This document shows positions 17,369-26,850 of a DNA stretch of 64,000 bases, one piece after another. The position numbers and the translations under genes were made by a program. The notes under the pieces were generated by a model. It made no database searches. It was not told the origin of the DNA and saw nothing but the letters and a program-made list of their open reading frames with translations. Every line of letters starts with the position of its first letter. Positions within the stretch are counted from its first letter, which is position 1. The DNA comes from CAYWXV01 sp964462535 (GTDB lineage: Bacteria > Bacteroidota > Ignavibacteria > OLB7), in contig CAYWXV010000003.1 of assembly GCA_964462535.1 (NCBI GenBank), positions 74,256 through 138,255 of the forward strand, written 5' to 3'.

Positions 17369-19885
17369 CTATTCGTGCACCACGACCAGGGTGTTGGTTG
17401 CCTGGAACAATCCAGATTGCAGCCTCACTAAATAGAGTCCCTTCGGAACGGTGGAGACGTCAATTCTGACTTCGTGCTCCCCCTCGCCCACGACAGTGTC
17501 CACCATCGTCCGAACTACGTTCCCACGAATATCGAACATCCGCATGGTGGTGTGAGCGCGTCGCGGAATTGTGTAGTTGATGCTCACCGTCGATCTCGAT
17601 GGCGTTGGAGCAACTGGCCCGAGACGCCCGCCATAGGAGTTAGCGATATCGGCCGCGGATACCCTGGACGATCTACCTGTCACGTATCGGGTCGGGTTAC
17701 CGCAATGGTCGCCGCCAATAACGAGCGTGTCCCATCCCTCCCAATCAGCGCTCGGAGGGACAACCCGAACGATTATGTTCGTTGAGTCGTGAGGTGGAAT
17801 TATGAGGGGCATGTTCGACGGGAATAGCAGCCGAAAGCCCTTTGACGAATTCGTTAGGTGGGCGGACCACACTCGCAGTGAATCGTCGTTGTCGTTGAAC
17901 AATGGAATCTCAAAATCCCGGGAGCTACCATACGGAACCACCCCAAAGTCTATGTGCATGGCACTTGGCAGCCTGGCATAGTTCGATCCCCGGTACAACG
18001 GTATTGCCGTCTTATGACCGGTGCGATCCTCAATTATTACCGTTCCAGTTGCGGGGCGATCCGGATCGACGAGGGCGAACAGGAACGACATTCCCACGCG
18101 ACCCTCTGCATCGACTGTTTCCTCGCGAAGCGTTGTAATGGCGGCGTTGGAGCTTCCGTCCGCTAGAACGAGCGATCGAATTCCTGAGGGGCTGGAGTTG
18201 ACAAACGTGACGTCGATGTCAATTCCTCTGCATTCAAACGTCTGACGAATAGCGATCGAGTCTGGAGGTTGCAGTGCGAGGCGACGCGGGGCCAGAGCGA
18301 GTCCGTATGACCGACCAAGCATCTCTTCGTACTCGACTGTTCCGAGCAGTTCGGTGCCTTCCTTCCGACGCGTCGTGAAGCCCGGTCGATACAGCTCGAA
18401 TCCTGCCTCCAGGCCGTATTGCGTAGCGTAGAACCTGGCGCCACCTCGTCCCTCGATCCACATTGTCCGACCGACCGGAACTGGGAACGAACCCCAAACG
18501 AGGTCGGTTCCAGGAACTGAGCCCCTATTGAAGTCGACGAGCTGTCCAGTCTCATCAAATATCGTTCTCGCCGAAACCGAGTCGGCGACGATATTCACGT
18601 AGTGTCCTACGCCCGTCAAAGACGTAGGGGCGTAGATCGGGGCAAATGAGGTCCATTGCTCTCGTGGGACCATTTCCACAGAGAACCCACCATACGTCCT
18701 GTACGATTCGCCGTGATACAATGTGCCCGTCGTCCTCCCCAGTTCCTCTATGACGGGGGCGGGATAGACAAATGCCTGTGCAGGCCGATTCGATCGATAG
18801 AGGTGCGGGCGCGCGATGCGCCACCGTGACGTATCGGTCCTTCCTGTTGGAACTACGCGTCGCACTGCGCTCGCTCCGCTGTCGAGCACATCAAGCGAAG
18901 TGGGGGTGTAACCCGACGGGACGAACAGAATTCGCTCCCAAGCTCTCTTCCCTACACTGGAATCACCCGGGTTACCGATTTGAGCAAGCGTATCAGAAAC
19001 TGGGAGATGGACGAATGATGTGCCATGCATATCCACGGGTGTGAGCCATTCGAACGCGCTGTTCTTCAGCGTATTCCCTGCGTTTGCGGATACCTCGCGT
19101 TCCAGACCGAACGCGCCTCGAGGATTCCCGGCTATAACACCAATTGGCCCATCGGATATTATCTCGGTTAGGGTAGGATCGCCGTTGTCCCAGTAGGTGG
19201 TATTGCTCGCGGTGTCCAGCACTGCCCTCAGCGTAATCGCCTGCCCCGGGAGCATGGTTATGGGCATTTCCGGTTGGTCTACGAGGCTGACACCCGGGCG
19301 GGGGAGAACAGTGACATGTGTGGGCGTTGGCGTTCCGCACACGATAGTTAGCTGCGCATTCGCTGCCAACGCACGGGCATGGAAGATTGTGTCTTCCACG
19401 GGGTACTCGATATTCCGGACAACCTCGCCAGGCAAGGACGCCACCACGTACTTCCTGCCGAACGCTCCTGCCGCGAGGGGCGTGAACGCCTCTGTGCCGA
19501 ATCGCGTGGTGTAGAAACAGGTAACCAGAAACGGACGCGTACCTCGAATCGATGCAACAGTAAACTGAGGGGTGGAAGTGGACGTGACAATTTCAATATC
19601 AAGTTCCCGCGCGACACGTGGTTGCAATCGTATGTGGCGAGTGGTTGAGGGACCTGTGACCGATACCTCTTGTTCGACGTCCGAAAACACCACGATCGTT
19701 GCCGTCTCCGTTCTGCGGACGGAAAACCGAGGGTCTGTGTCGTTTCCGACTGTGTCTGGAAATGCGACGAAATAGAGCGTCCCTGACGAACCTGGATCAA
19801 TCGTCTGGGCCTCTGTTCCCGAAAGCGAAAAAAGAGTGAGGACGAGCGCAGCAGTGAAAGGGTGATGAAGTCGGTAACGGATCAT
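17369..19885 (-). CDS. T9SS cargo protein 2 (IgGFc-binding-like)
   Basis: 838 residues from ATG 19885; the in-frame ATG at 19960 precedes the signal peptide (cleavage near TEA-Q). The N-terminal domain contains FVAFPDTVGND, GRKYVVASLPG and, later, DMHGTSFVHLPV, the IgGFc-binding arrangement. A middle block carries YGLALAPRRLAL. ASH-like immunoglobulin repeats follow (DFGVVPYGSS). The C-terminus is a type A T9SS domain: APTPSRSTVSINYTI, MRMFDIRGN, PKGLYLVRL. No clear ribosome binding site precedes the start, in keeping with Bacteroidetes-like initiation. Its neighbours on both sides are paralogs in the same orientation. Confidence 0.87.
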   Translation of the reverse strand: MIRYRLHHPFTAALVLTLFSLSGTEAQTIDPGSSGTLYFVAFPDTVGNDTDPRFSVRRTETATIVVFSDVEQEVSVTGPSTTRHIRLQPRVARELDIEIVTSTSTPQFTVASIRGTRPFLVTCFYTTRFGTEAFTPLAAGAFGRKYVVASLPGEVVRNIEYPVEDTIFHARALAANAQLTIVCGTPTPTHVTVLPRPGVSLVDQPEMPITMLPGQAITLRAVLDTASNTTYWDNGDPTLTEIISDGPIGVIAGNPRGAFGLEREVSANAGNTLKNSAFEWLTPVDMHGTSFVHLPVSDTLAQIGNPGDSSVGKRAWERILFVPSGYTPTSLDVLDSGASAVRRVVPTGRTDTSRWRIARPHLYRSNRPAQAFVYPAPVIEELGRTTGTLYHGESYRTYGGFSVEMVPREQWTSFAPIYAPTSLTGVGHYVNIVADSVSARTIFDETGQLVDFNRGSVPGTDLVWGSFPVPVGRTMWIEGRGGARFYATQYGLEAGFELYRPGFTTRRKEGTELLGTVEYEEMLGRSYGLALAPRRLALQPPDSIAIRQTFECRGIDIDVTFVNSSPSGIRSLVLADGSSNAAITTLREETVDAEGRVGMSFLFALVDPDRPATGTVIIEDRTGHKTAIPLYRGSNYARLPSAMHIDFGVVPYGSSRDFEIPLFNDNDDSLRVWSAHLTNSSKGFRLLFPSNMPLIIPPHDSTNIIVRVVPPSADWEGWDTLVIGGDHCGNPTRYVTGRSSRVSAADIANSYGGRLGPVAPTPSRSTVSINYTIPRRAHTTMRMFDIRGNVVRTMVDTVVGEGEHEVRIDVSTVPKGLYLVRLQSGLFQATNTLVVVHE

Positions 19886-20299
19886 GTGTTGAACGGGGGA
19901 ATGGGTAGCAGTTGCCGTTGCTGCGCCAGGTGTGAGGAACGCAACCGATTGCGCAAACATCGGGCCAAAGCGAGCTGCATGGTATTTATTCGATTAATTG
20001 CACCGAGTGAATGTGTCGTGTGGGGGTTCTGCACGGTTGGGTAGTGAATGTCACGATTATTTCCCGCCGTTTGACGAAGCGCGGACCTGTGTCATATCCA
20101 CGACGTCGACTCCCACGTTTGGAGAACCGATGTCATTCGAAATCTCGCCTCTGAACACAATGACAGTGGCCAGGGCGAGAAGGATCGGTTGACACCGTGT
20201 CAACTGTTTGAACGATGGATGTTTGTACCTAGGTCAGGTGATGTTATACGTGACGCCCGCCGTTTGCCCCCACGCAAGTTCGCCCCGTCCACTCCCATG
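19886..20299. other. Gene-free spacer between T9SS cargo genes 2 and 3
   Basis: About 410 bases with no supportable gene. It contains the perfect inverted repeat at 20189-20203. One possible -7 box on the minus strand (GATGTTTG, 19961-19954) lacks a TTG 20 bases further up. The spacer presumably carries the promoter of cargo gene 2. Confidence 0.4.
20189..20203. promoter_or_regulatory. Perfect 7-1-7 inverted repeat, candidate operator
   Basis: TTGACAC, one central C, then GTGTCAA form a perfect dyad. Size and symmetry fit a dimeric regulator site. It lies about 300 bp upstream of cargo gene 2 and just past the 3' end of cargo gene 3, with no T tract, so an operator is more likely than a terminator. 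The regulator is unknown. Confidence 0.35.
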
Positions 20300-23269
20300 T
20301 CATCGCGCAACCACGACAGCCACAAACGACACCCACGCCCCGCACCGCACGCGGGCATAGTAGGTACCGTCTGCCGCGTTTGCGAGCGATGTCGTTGCTT
20401 GATGTCGACCTTCCGTCAATTCGGCATCGAGTAGCGTGGAGAGGAGGCGACCCGTCGCGTCGATGACGTCTACCACGACGTGCCCCGGTCGACCAATGCT
20501 GAATGGGATCGTCACGGCACCGGTTGTGGGGGTTGGTCGCGGGGTCTCCAGAACATATCCAGCCGCGGCCCACTCGTGAACATTGACAGGCGCCTGCACG
20601 GTGACGCTCCAAATGGAACTGTCGCGATGGCAATCGGCGTCCGTCTGCGCAAACGCGATTGTCGTGAATGTACCCGGTCTCAGAACGTGTACCGTCACGG
20701 GAATCCGGTAGCACCCACCCGCTTCGATTACTCGCCCCACGAGTGAGTCGCGCCAGCTTGGAAGAACCGTGAACATGTTTTCGCGGTCGTCAAATCGAAA
20801 GACCCAGGCCGAATCCGCGCTGGTGAAGTGGAGTGGGGCGGCCCCATCGTTGCATATCGATAACATCAGCGTTCGCACTGCACCGGAGTCTCCGGGCCAT
20901 CTGAATGTGCCGAAATCAAGATCGTCCATGTGGATACATGGTACCAAGGATGATCCCACAACGATTGTCCTGATACGCGTTCCAGCGACCAGGACTTCGA
21001 GTGAGTCGACGTAGCGACTGTTTTCTGACGTGGGGGAGAATCGGATGAAGAATGTGACGGAATCGTTTGGCGCGACAGCAATTGGAAAATTCGATGGACC
21101 CACGAAGTCGAACCCGGAGTTACCGCTTCCGGGCTTTCCCCAGCTGGCGTGCGATGAATCACCGTCCCGCGTCCATCCACCAACTTTCCCCCCTAGAATG
21201 ATCGTTGGCACGGAGTTGGGATTGAAGAAGGAAATCCTGTAGTCACGAACAGTCCCCGGCGACAACGCTCCCACGTCGACGGTATCCCCATGTCCCAATC
21301 GTATCAAGAGCGGATTGATGCGAAACGAGGCGGACGTTCCGGTGCCAGAGCGGTCCCGAGCGACAACCATTCCGGATGCTGGAACGGTTGCGTCCACTTG
21401 CGCGATGTCCGCGGTGGCGTCGGTTTCGCCTCCGTGGATGCCCCCCGGTGGATTCGTAACGACGATCGTTGCGTTGGTGGTCGTTCCGGCATCCAGGAAG
21501 AGCGAAGAGAGTCCACTTGGATTGGGACCCACAAACGACACATGCGCACGAACGACGTTACGATCCTCAGATGTTCCCAAGAGGTTTGTCAGCACAAGGC
21601 TCATTGAATCGGGTTCGAGCAGGGAGCGGCGTCGTGGTGCAAGCGGAAGCCCGTATGCGACGGCAGTTACCTCTTCGTACTCGGACGGATGGAGCAGCTC
21701 TGACGAGCCCCCCTCTTTTCGTGCCGATCCTGGCCTCCACATCTCATAGCCGCCACGCCACAATCCGTATTGAACGGCAGTGAATCGCGCCCCGTTTCTC
21801 CCTTCCAGCCAGTAGACAACCCCGGTGTCAAGCGGGAACACCCCCCACACGAGATCCGTTCCCGGAATTGTCCCCTGATTGAAATCGACTTCTTCTCCTG
21901 CCTTAGTGAAGATTGAATGACGAGATGCCGTGTCGGTCGCAAAGGCAACGAAATGCTGTGCGTTCAACGGAATTCTCGGAGCAAACATCGGCGCGAACGA
22001 CGTCCACTGCTCACGTGGTGTCAATTCCTGCATGAAACCGCCAGCGGAGTACCAGCGTGATCCGAACTCGAACCCGGGGCTCCCCGCGATCCCAATGTAT
22101 GTCAAGACCGGGGCAGGGAGCTGGAACGCCTGCGCAGGTTTGTCCGATGTGTACACATGCGGGCGTGGCCGGCCCCAGCGACTTGTGTCCGTTGCACCAT
22201 AAGCCAACGGCGCTATTGGAATCTCGGTGCCATTTTCAACGGCCGAAACCGTGGTAGTGCCCGGAGTTGTTGCGGTCAAGAGGATGCGCTCGTACTGTCT
22301 CTTGTCGGAAGTGATCTCACCCGAAGCACCCGTAATTCTGGATGTGTCCATCAAAGGGAGATGTACGAAGTACGTACCATGCTGGTCCGTCGGCGCCAGC
22401 CATTCGTACGCCGCATTTCGAATGGAATTCTTGGCAAGACCACCAACCTCCCGATCATATCCGCATGCCGTTCGCGGGCTACCGGAGACGACGCCGATCG
22501 GCTTAGATGACACGATTCTCGTCCCGCTGATGTCCATTTGCGGTCGCCCAGCATTCTGGGTGGTCGTGTCCACAAATCCGCGAATGGTGTAGCACTCTCC
22601 CTTGTTCAACGTGATTCCGAGAGGGGCGTCGCCCACCAGAAAAACTCCCGTTGGCGGTGTTATTGATATCTGCGTGCTGTCGTACGCCGCAATTACGCAT
22701 GCGACCGGCGATGCGGCTTTGTTCGAAACGCGGTAGTCACTCTCGCCCCCTGGGGACATGTCAGCAACCAACTGACCCGGGGCCGCAGCAACGAAGTATT
22801 CTGTTCCCCATCTGGCGACTGGAATTGGCGTATATGCCTCGCCGCCAAATCGTGTCGCGAAATGGCAATAGAGAATAATGGGCTCATCGGCCTCCAGCAT
22901 GAACGTTGCCATTGACGGATTGGCAAATGCAGGCTGGAATGTGGGCGACGCGGGGTTGGATTTGTCGTTGAGATTAACCGTCCGTATGCCTCCAGCGGGT
23001 ACCTGCACTGCTGCATTGTATCCATTGGGGGAGGTGATCCTAACGTTGTTGCTCACCGCTGAATAGAAGACGAGAGTAACTGCCTCCTCCATGCGATTCG
23101 GAAATCTGGAATCGAATGTATTCTTGATCGTGTCTGGATAGGCGATGATGTAGTATCGACCGGCGGTCTCTGGATCCAGCGACTGCGTACGTGTTTGGGC
23201 GGGGAAGAGAAGTAGAGCAGCAACGCAGCCGAGAGCGAACAACGAATGACGGTGAAATGAACGATCCAT
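20300..23269 (-). CDS. T9SS cargo protein 3 (longest paralog, IgGFc-binding-like)
   Basis: 989 residues starting at ATG 23269, with a GGGGAGC ribosome binding site upstream and a signal peptide cleaved near TRT-Q. The IgGFc-binding-like N-terminal half has IIAYPDTIKN, WGTEYFVAAAPGQ, SSKPIGVVSGSPR and QHGTYFVHLPL. The middle block has AYGLPLAPRRRSL. Two immunoglobulin-like ASH segments follow (FFNPNSVPTII, DLDFGTFRWPGD). The C-terminus is a type A sorting domain (ETPRPTPTTGAVTIPF, VDVIDATGRLLSTL, ADGTYYARV). It is the most upstream gene of the array. A minus-strand TATCTTTT at 23340-23333 with TAG 20 bases further up is a fair promoter candidate. Confidence 0.87.
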   Translation of the reverse strand: MDRSFHRHSLFALGCVAALLLFPAQTRTQSLDPETAGRYYIIAYPDTIKNTFDSRFPNRMEEAVTLVFYSAVSNNVRITSPNGYNAAVQVPAGGIRTVNLNDKSNPASPTFQPAFANPSMATFMLEADEPIILYCHFATRFGGEAYTPIPVARWGTEYFVAAAPGQLVADMSPGGESDYRVSNKAASPVACVIAAYDSTQISITPPTGVFLVGDAPLGITLNKGECYTIRGFVDTTTQNAGRPQMDISGTRIVSSKPIGVVSGSPRTACGYDREVGGLAKNSIRNAAYEWLAPTDQHGTYFVHLPLMDTSRITGASGEITSDKRQYERILLTATTPGTTTVSAVENGTEIPIAPLAYGATDTSRWGRPRPHVYTSDKPAQAFQLPAPVLTYIGIAGSPGFEFGSRWYSAGGFMQELTPREQWTSFAPMFAPRIPLNAQHFVAFATDTASRHSIFTKAGEEVDFNQGTIPGTDLVWGVFPLDTGVVYWLEGRNGARFTAVQYGLWRGGYEMWRPGSARKEGGSSELLHPSEYEEVTAVAYGLPLAPRRRSLLEPDSMSLVLTNLLGTSEDRNVVRAHVSFVGPNPSGLSSLFLDAGTTTNATIVVTNPPGGIHGGETDATADIAQVDATVPASGMVVARDRSGTGTSASFRINPLLIRLGHGDTVDVGALSPGTVRDYRISFFNPNSVPTIILGGKVGGWTRDGDSSHASWGKPGSGNSGFDFVGPSNFPIAVAPNDSVTFFIRFSPTSENSRYVDSLEVLVAGTRIRTIVVGSSLVPCIHMDDLDFGTFRWPGDSGAVRTLMLSICNDGAAPLHFTSADSAWVFRFDDRENMFTVLPSWRDSLVGRVIEAGGCYRIPVTVHVLRPGTFTTIAFAQTDADCHRDSSIWSVTVQAPVNVHEWAAAGYVLETPRPTPTTGAVTIPFSIGRPGHVVVDVIDATGRLLSTLLDAELTEGRHQATTSLANAADGTYYARVRCGAWVSFVAVVVAR

Positions 23270-23387
23270 GGAAAAGCTCCCCTGCCAAGTGAACTGAATA
23301 GACGGGCTCCGAGGTGATTATCGGCTGGACGGAAAAGATAGTCGGTGCGTGTCTATCGTGCTAGACCGAACGACGACGCTGCACAAG

Positions 23388-24020
23388 CTAGGCCGACGGA
23401 TCGCCCGCAGCCGCCTGCCGTCGCTTGATGACCCGGCGAAGTATCAGGAAGACCGCCAGACTGACGAGCAGAACGGTAACGACCTGACCGTAACGCCCGA
23501 GAATATCGGCACCTCGTTCCCAGTTCTTTCCAAGAAACGATCCGAGCAGAATGATGGCTCCGTTCCACGCGAGAGCGCTTATGCCACAGAGGATCGTGGT
23601 TCTTCCGATCCCGAGTCTTGACATGCCGGCGAAGAAGCTAATGACGGCGCGTGTTCCCGCCAGGAATCGATTTGCCACAATTACCCAGTATCCCCAACGA
23701 TCGAACCAGTTGTCGACCTTTTCAACGGACGCGGCCGTAAGGAACGGCACCTTCCCCGATTCCAGAAGTCGTCGCCCGTATCGCCGCCCGATCCAGAAAG
23801 CCGTGAGAAATCCGGTCAGACTACCGAACGTCGCAATCGCGACCGCCGGCACCAGATCAATCGTCCCGATACCGATCAGCGTGGCGATGAAGAGCATCAC
23901 CACGTCGCTTGGTGATGGAGGAAACAGATTCTCGATGTAGCACGAGAACCAGAGCGTCAGATAGACACCCCAGGGGGGGAGGTGATTCAGCCAGGCTATT
24001 ATCTCTGAGATCGTCGGCAT
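23388..24020 (-). CDS. DedA family membrane protein
   Basis: 210 residues with four or five hydrophobic segments. It shows the DedA pattern: ENLFPPSPSDVVMLFIATL near the N-terminus (E..PP.P is the family hallmark), a glycine-rich FWIGRRYGRR turn, and the conserved RFLAGTRAVISFFAGMSR. DedA proteins are inner-membrane transporters implicated in undecaprenyl-phosphate or phospholipid flipping and proton-dependent envelope homeostasis. I chose the ATG at 24020 since the upstream 14 residues of the open frame are polar and not conserved. Confidence 0.9.
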   Translation of the reverse strand: MPTISEIIAWLNHLPPWGVYLTLWFSCYIENLFPPSPSDVVMLFIATLIGIGTIDLVPAVAIATFGSLTGFLTAFWIGRRYGRRLLESGKVPFLTAASVEKVDNWFDRWGYWVIVANRFLAGTRAVISFFAGMSRLGIGRTTILCGISALAWNGAIILLGSFLGKNWERGADILGRYGQVVTVLLVSLAVFLILRRVIKRRQAAAGDPSA

Positions 24021-24070
24021 CGACTGTTGCGATGGAAGGAGAGAGTGTGTCAGGGCTGGCAAATACGAGA

Positions 24071-24103
24071 ACGCCCGGCTCGCATGGTAGCGAAGCCGGG
24101 CGT
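24071..24103 (-). terminator. Terminator for rpmB
   Basis: A 10-bp perfect stem, ACGCCCGGCT (24071-24080) with AGCCGGGCGT (24094-24103), is extended by CGC/GCG with one bulged A around an ATGGTA loop. It lies 36 bp past the rpmB stop; on the minus strand it is followed by a moderately T-rich segment. Confidence 0.7.
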
Positions 24104-24138
24104 CCTGTGCAATCCTTGCCTGGTGCTGATGCGGAGTG

Positions 24139-24366
24139 CTAGCTCTTTGCTGCCAGCTCAGCCATCATTGCTTTATACCCCTTCTTGTCAAGGGTCTTGA
24201 AGGCTTTGGCGGTAGCCTTGACCTTTACGAATCTCTTCTCGTCCTCAAGCCAGATCCGCTTCGTCTGCAGATTAGGCATGAAGCGGCGGTTTGTCACGTT
24301 GTGGGCATGCGAGATGTTCCGACCGTAGGTCGGTCCAAGCCCCGTCAGTTCACAGCGTCGTGCCAT
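24139..24366 (-). CDS. rpmB: 50S ribosomal protein L28
   Basis: 75 residues. It starts MARRCELTG and contains HAHNVTNRRFMPNLQ and the typical C-terminal KGYKAMMAELAAK, diagnostic of bL28 of the large subunit. An AAGGAG ribosome binding site lies 8 bases before the ATG. A well-formed promoter is found upstream at 24450-24420, giving a leader of about 50 nt. Unlike the usual bacterial order, rpmG is not adjacent. Confidence 0.96.
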   Translation of the reverse strand: MARRCELTGLGPTYGRNISHAHNVTNRRFMPNLQTKRIWLEDEKRFVKVKATAKAFKTLDKKGYKAMMAELAAKS

Positions 24367-24419
24367 GGATGGATCTCCTTGTATCTTGGTCTTCGTTCTA
24401 CTCTTTCAAGAAAAGTCCA

Positions 24420-24450
24420 CAAACTTAGGGCTTTTCGCCCCCTCGACCAA
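24420..24450 (-). promoter_or_regulatory. Bacteroidetes-type promoter of rpmB
   Basis: Read on the minus strand: TTG (24450-24448), exactly 20 bases, then TAAGTTTG (24427-24420). This matches the TTG-N19/20-TAnnTTTG consensus of the primary sigma factor in Bacteroidetes. Confidence 0.75.
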
Positions 24451-24525
24451 GTCCAAAAAGACCGTTCGCCCGAGCGCGGAGAAACGGAGCGTAACAGAGA
24501 AAGACACGATTCCTTGACGAATTCG

Positions 24526-25500
24526 ATGAACGAAGTGACTATTCGCCTGGACGCCCTTGACCCTGCGCTGGTGAGTCAATCGATTGACCGCGCGGCTGCA
24601 ATTCTCCGTTCGGGAGGGCTGGTTGCCTTCCCGACGGAGACCGTGTATGGACTGGGAGCATCCGCGGTGGATGCTGCTGCGATTGCACGAATCTTCGAGG
24701 CGAAGGGGCGCCCGCAGGACAATCCACTCATCGTCCACGTCGATTCGCTGGAGATGATGGAGCGTCTGGGGAAACTGGACGACAGGGGGCGTGCGCTCGT
24801 ACGGGATATCATGCCGGGCCCACTTACAATCGTGGTTCCAGCTGCCGGGCCGGTTCCTCCGATCGCGCGCGCGGGATTGGATACCATCGGCCTTCGCATT
24901 CCCAATCACACCGTTGCGCTGGGACTGATCGCCCGCGCCGGTCCCCTTGTTGCCCCATCGGCCAATCGCTCGGGTCGGCCGAGCCCAACGGACGCCGATG
25001 CCGTGCTCGACGACCTGGACGGACGAATCGATGCCGTGCTGGACGCGGGTCCGTGTGCAGTTGGCATCGAATCTACTGTCGTCGATCTGACGGGTGCGGA
25101 TGTGGTGATTCTTAGGCCGGGGATCGTAACCGCCCTTGAGATAGCGAGGTGCGTCGGTATGTCCGTCAACGCCGTCGGTGAGCTTGCGGAACGGGGGGAA
25201 CCGGCACGATCGCCGGGGACTCGTTACCGACACTACGCCCCAAGGACACCAATTCGGGTCGTCGACCCGTCCGATATTCCCCTTGATCACGGTCCCCGCA
25301 GACTCTACCTTCTAGCCGATCCAGCTACGGCCGTAAACATTGACGATGCAGCACGCGTCGAGCGGTTGACATCCTCCGAATTCTTTCGCTCACTTCGGCG
25401 TGCTGATTCCGAGGTGTTCGACGAGATAGTCGTCGTAGCCAGACTTGAGGATCTTCCACCTGGACTCCGCGATCGCCTCCTTCGGGCGGCCGCCGGTTGA
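24526..25500 (+). CDS. Threonylcarbamoyl-AMP synthase (Sua5 type)
   Basis: 324 residues. It makes threonylcarbamoyl-AMP from threonine, bicarbonate and ATP for the universal t6A37 modification of ANN-decoding tRNAs. The TsaC/YrdC domain has GGLVAFPTETVYGLG, KGRPQDNPLIVH, and VAPSANRSGRPSPT. The SPGTRYRHYAP linker and the extra 100-residue C-terminal domain define the longer Sua5 subtype. The open frame extends back through the antisense of rpmB, but the ATG at 24526 fits the family N-terminus. It probably heads a transcript with the peptidase and TPR genes. Confidence 0.94.
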   Translation: MNEVTIRLDALDPALVSQSIDRAAAILRSGGLVAFPTETVYGLGASAVDAAAIARIFEAKGRPQDNPLIVHVDSLEMMERLGKLDDRGRALVRDIMPGPLTIVVPAAGPVPPIARAGLDTIGLRIPNHTVALGLIARAGPLVAPSANRSGRPSPTDADAVLDDLDGRIDAVLDAGPCAVGIESTVVDLTGADVVILRPGIVTALEIARCVGMSVNAVGELAERGEPARSPGTRYRHYAPRTPIRVVDPSDIPLDHGPRRLYLLADPATAVNIDDAARVERLTSSEFFRSLRRADSEVFDEIVVVARLEDLPPGLRDRLLRAAAG

Positions 25501-25570
25501 CGTCTCCTATTGACTTCAGCACCCGAAGTTCAGCTCCCCACTCTCATCGCGCTACCTTCATCATCCTACC

Positions 25571-26842
25571 ATGCGCCTGCTCCCCGCTCTTGTCTCAACC
25601 CTCTTGACGTGTGCAACCCTGTTCGCCCAGAACGACGTTGTCGACTGGCGACAGGATGTCGATCGGCTGACGTCGCGCGAGTTTCGGGGGCGTGGCTACT
25701 TGTTTGGGGGCGCCGACAGCGCTGCGAACATGATACGCGCACGGTTTCGCGCACTGCATCTGGATTCGCTTGACAACGGATACTTCCACTCATTCCGACT
25801 GCGAGTAGTTGAATTTCCAGAGACGCCAACCCTCTCCATCAACGGAACCTCGATGACCCTGGGCAAAGACTACCTTCCGTGGAAGTCAACCGGGAGCGGT
25901 GAGATTGACGAGTCGGCAACAGTGACGTCGTTCGTCGATTCGATACAGCAGATCATGACCTATGAGGGGACACTTGACGTTGTCATCATGAATGAGACGG
26001 TGGATTCGGCAGTGAGGAGTAATCCTGCAATACCGCCCGACTTCCGTGACATCGAAGGGTGGCTGTCAGTACTCGCTCTCCGGCGTGTCAAGGGGGTCAT
26101 ACTGGTGACCGATCGACTGGTCGCCGACAAGGGGGTTTACCGATCAAAGTTCCCGGTGGTCGTTGTGCGGCGCGACCGGTTGCCTTCGCATGTGAAGGGA
26201 GTGAGCATGTCGGTCAAGAGTGTGAGATACGACGCAACCCCCAGCAACGTCCTGGGATTTGTGCGTGGCACGGACTCGCCCGATTCGTTCGTCGTAATCA
26301 CCGCACACTACGACCACCTGGGGGCCATCGGACCCGACTGCTACTTTCCTGGCGCGAACGATAACGCAAGTGGCACCGCGATGTTGATGGAGCTGGCCGC
26401 CCGCTTCGCTCGCAATCCGGCACGCTACACCGTTGTCTTCGTCGCGTTTGCGGGGGAGGAAGCCGGGCTGATCGGGTCGAAGGCCTTGGTGGACGAGAGG
26501 ATTATCTCGACGCGACGGACCAGGTTCCTGTTGAACATCGACATGGCGGCATCCGGTGGAGAGGGGATCATGGCCGTGGGGGGGACCATGTTCACGCCTG
26601 AGTTCGAACAGCTGAAAGAGATAGCCGGACGGAACGGCGTGACGGACGTGCGCATGCGTGACCCGGCCGGGAACAGCGATCAGTTCTACTTCACAGAGGC
26701 AGGTGTGCGCGCCTTCTATGTCTATCCGTTCACCGGCCTGCAACCCTACCACCACATGGATGACGTCCCCGCAACGCTAGAGGCCGACGTCTACCTGCGG
26801 CTTCGCACGATCTTCGAGACGTTCGTACGTGAACTCCGTTGA
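25571..26842 (+). CDS. Exported M28-family metallopeptidase
   Basis: 423 residues with a signal peptide (MRLLPALVSTLL, cleavage near LFA-Q). The C-terminal 200 residues carry the M28 zinc aminopeptidase ligands: HYDHLG, GANDNASGTA, FAGEEAGLIGS, the D of LNIDMAA, and the final H in YHHMDD. It is probably a periplasmic or secreted aminopeptidase. The N-terminal part resembles the protease-associated-like segment of family members but is not conserved enough to name. The next gene starts 8 bp after its stop. Confidence 0.92.
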   Translation: MRLLPALVSTLLTCATLFAQNDVVDWRQDVDRLTSREFRGRGYLFGGADSAANMIRARFRALHLDSLDNGYFHSFRLRVVEFPETPTLSINGTSMTLGKDYLPWKSTGSGEIDESATVTSFVDSIQQIMTYEGTLDVVIMNETVDSAVRSNPAIPPDFRDIEGWLSVLALRRVKGVILVTDRLVADKGVYRSKFPVVVVRRDRLPSHVKGVSMSVKSVRYDATPSNVLGFVRGTDSPDSFVVITAHYDHLGAIGPDCYFPGANDNASGTAMLMELAARFARNPARYTVVFVAFAGEEAGLIGSKALVDERIISTRRTRFLLNIDMAASGGEGIMAVGGTMFTPEFEQLKEIAGRNGVTDVRMRDPAGNSDQFYFTEAGVRAFYVYPFTGLQPYHHMDDVPATLEADVYLRLRTIFETFVRELR

Positions 26843-26850
26843 GCTTCCAC

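Noticed and set aside
24136..24525. Upstream extension of the Sua5 gene by 130 codons
   Set aside because: It runs antisense through rpmB and its promoter; family alignment begins at the ATG at 24526.
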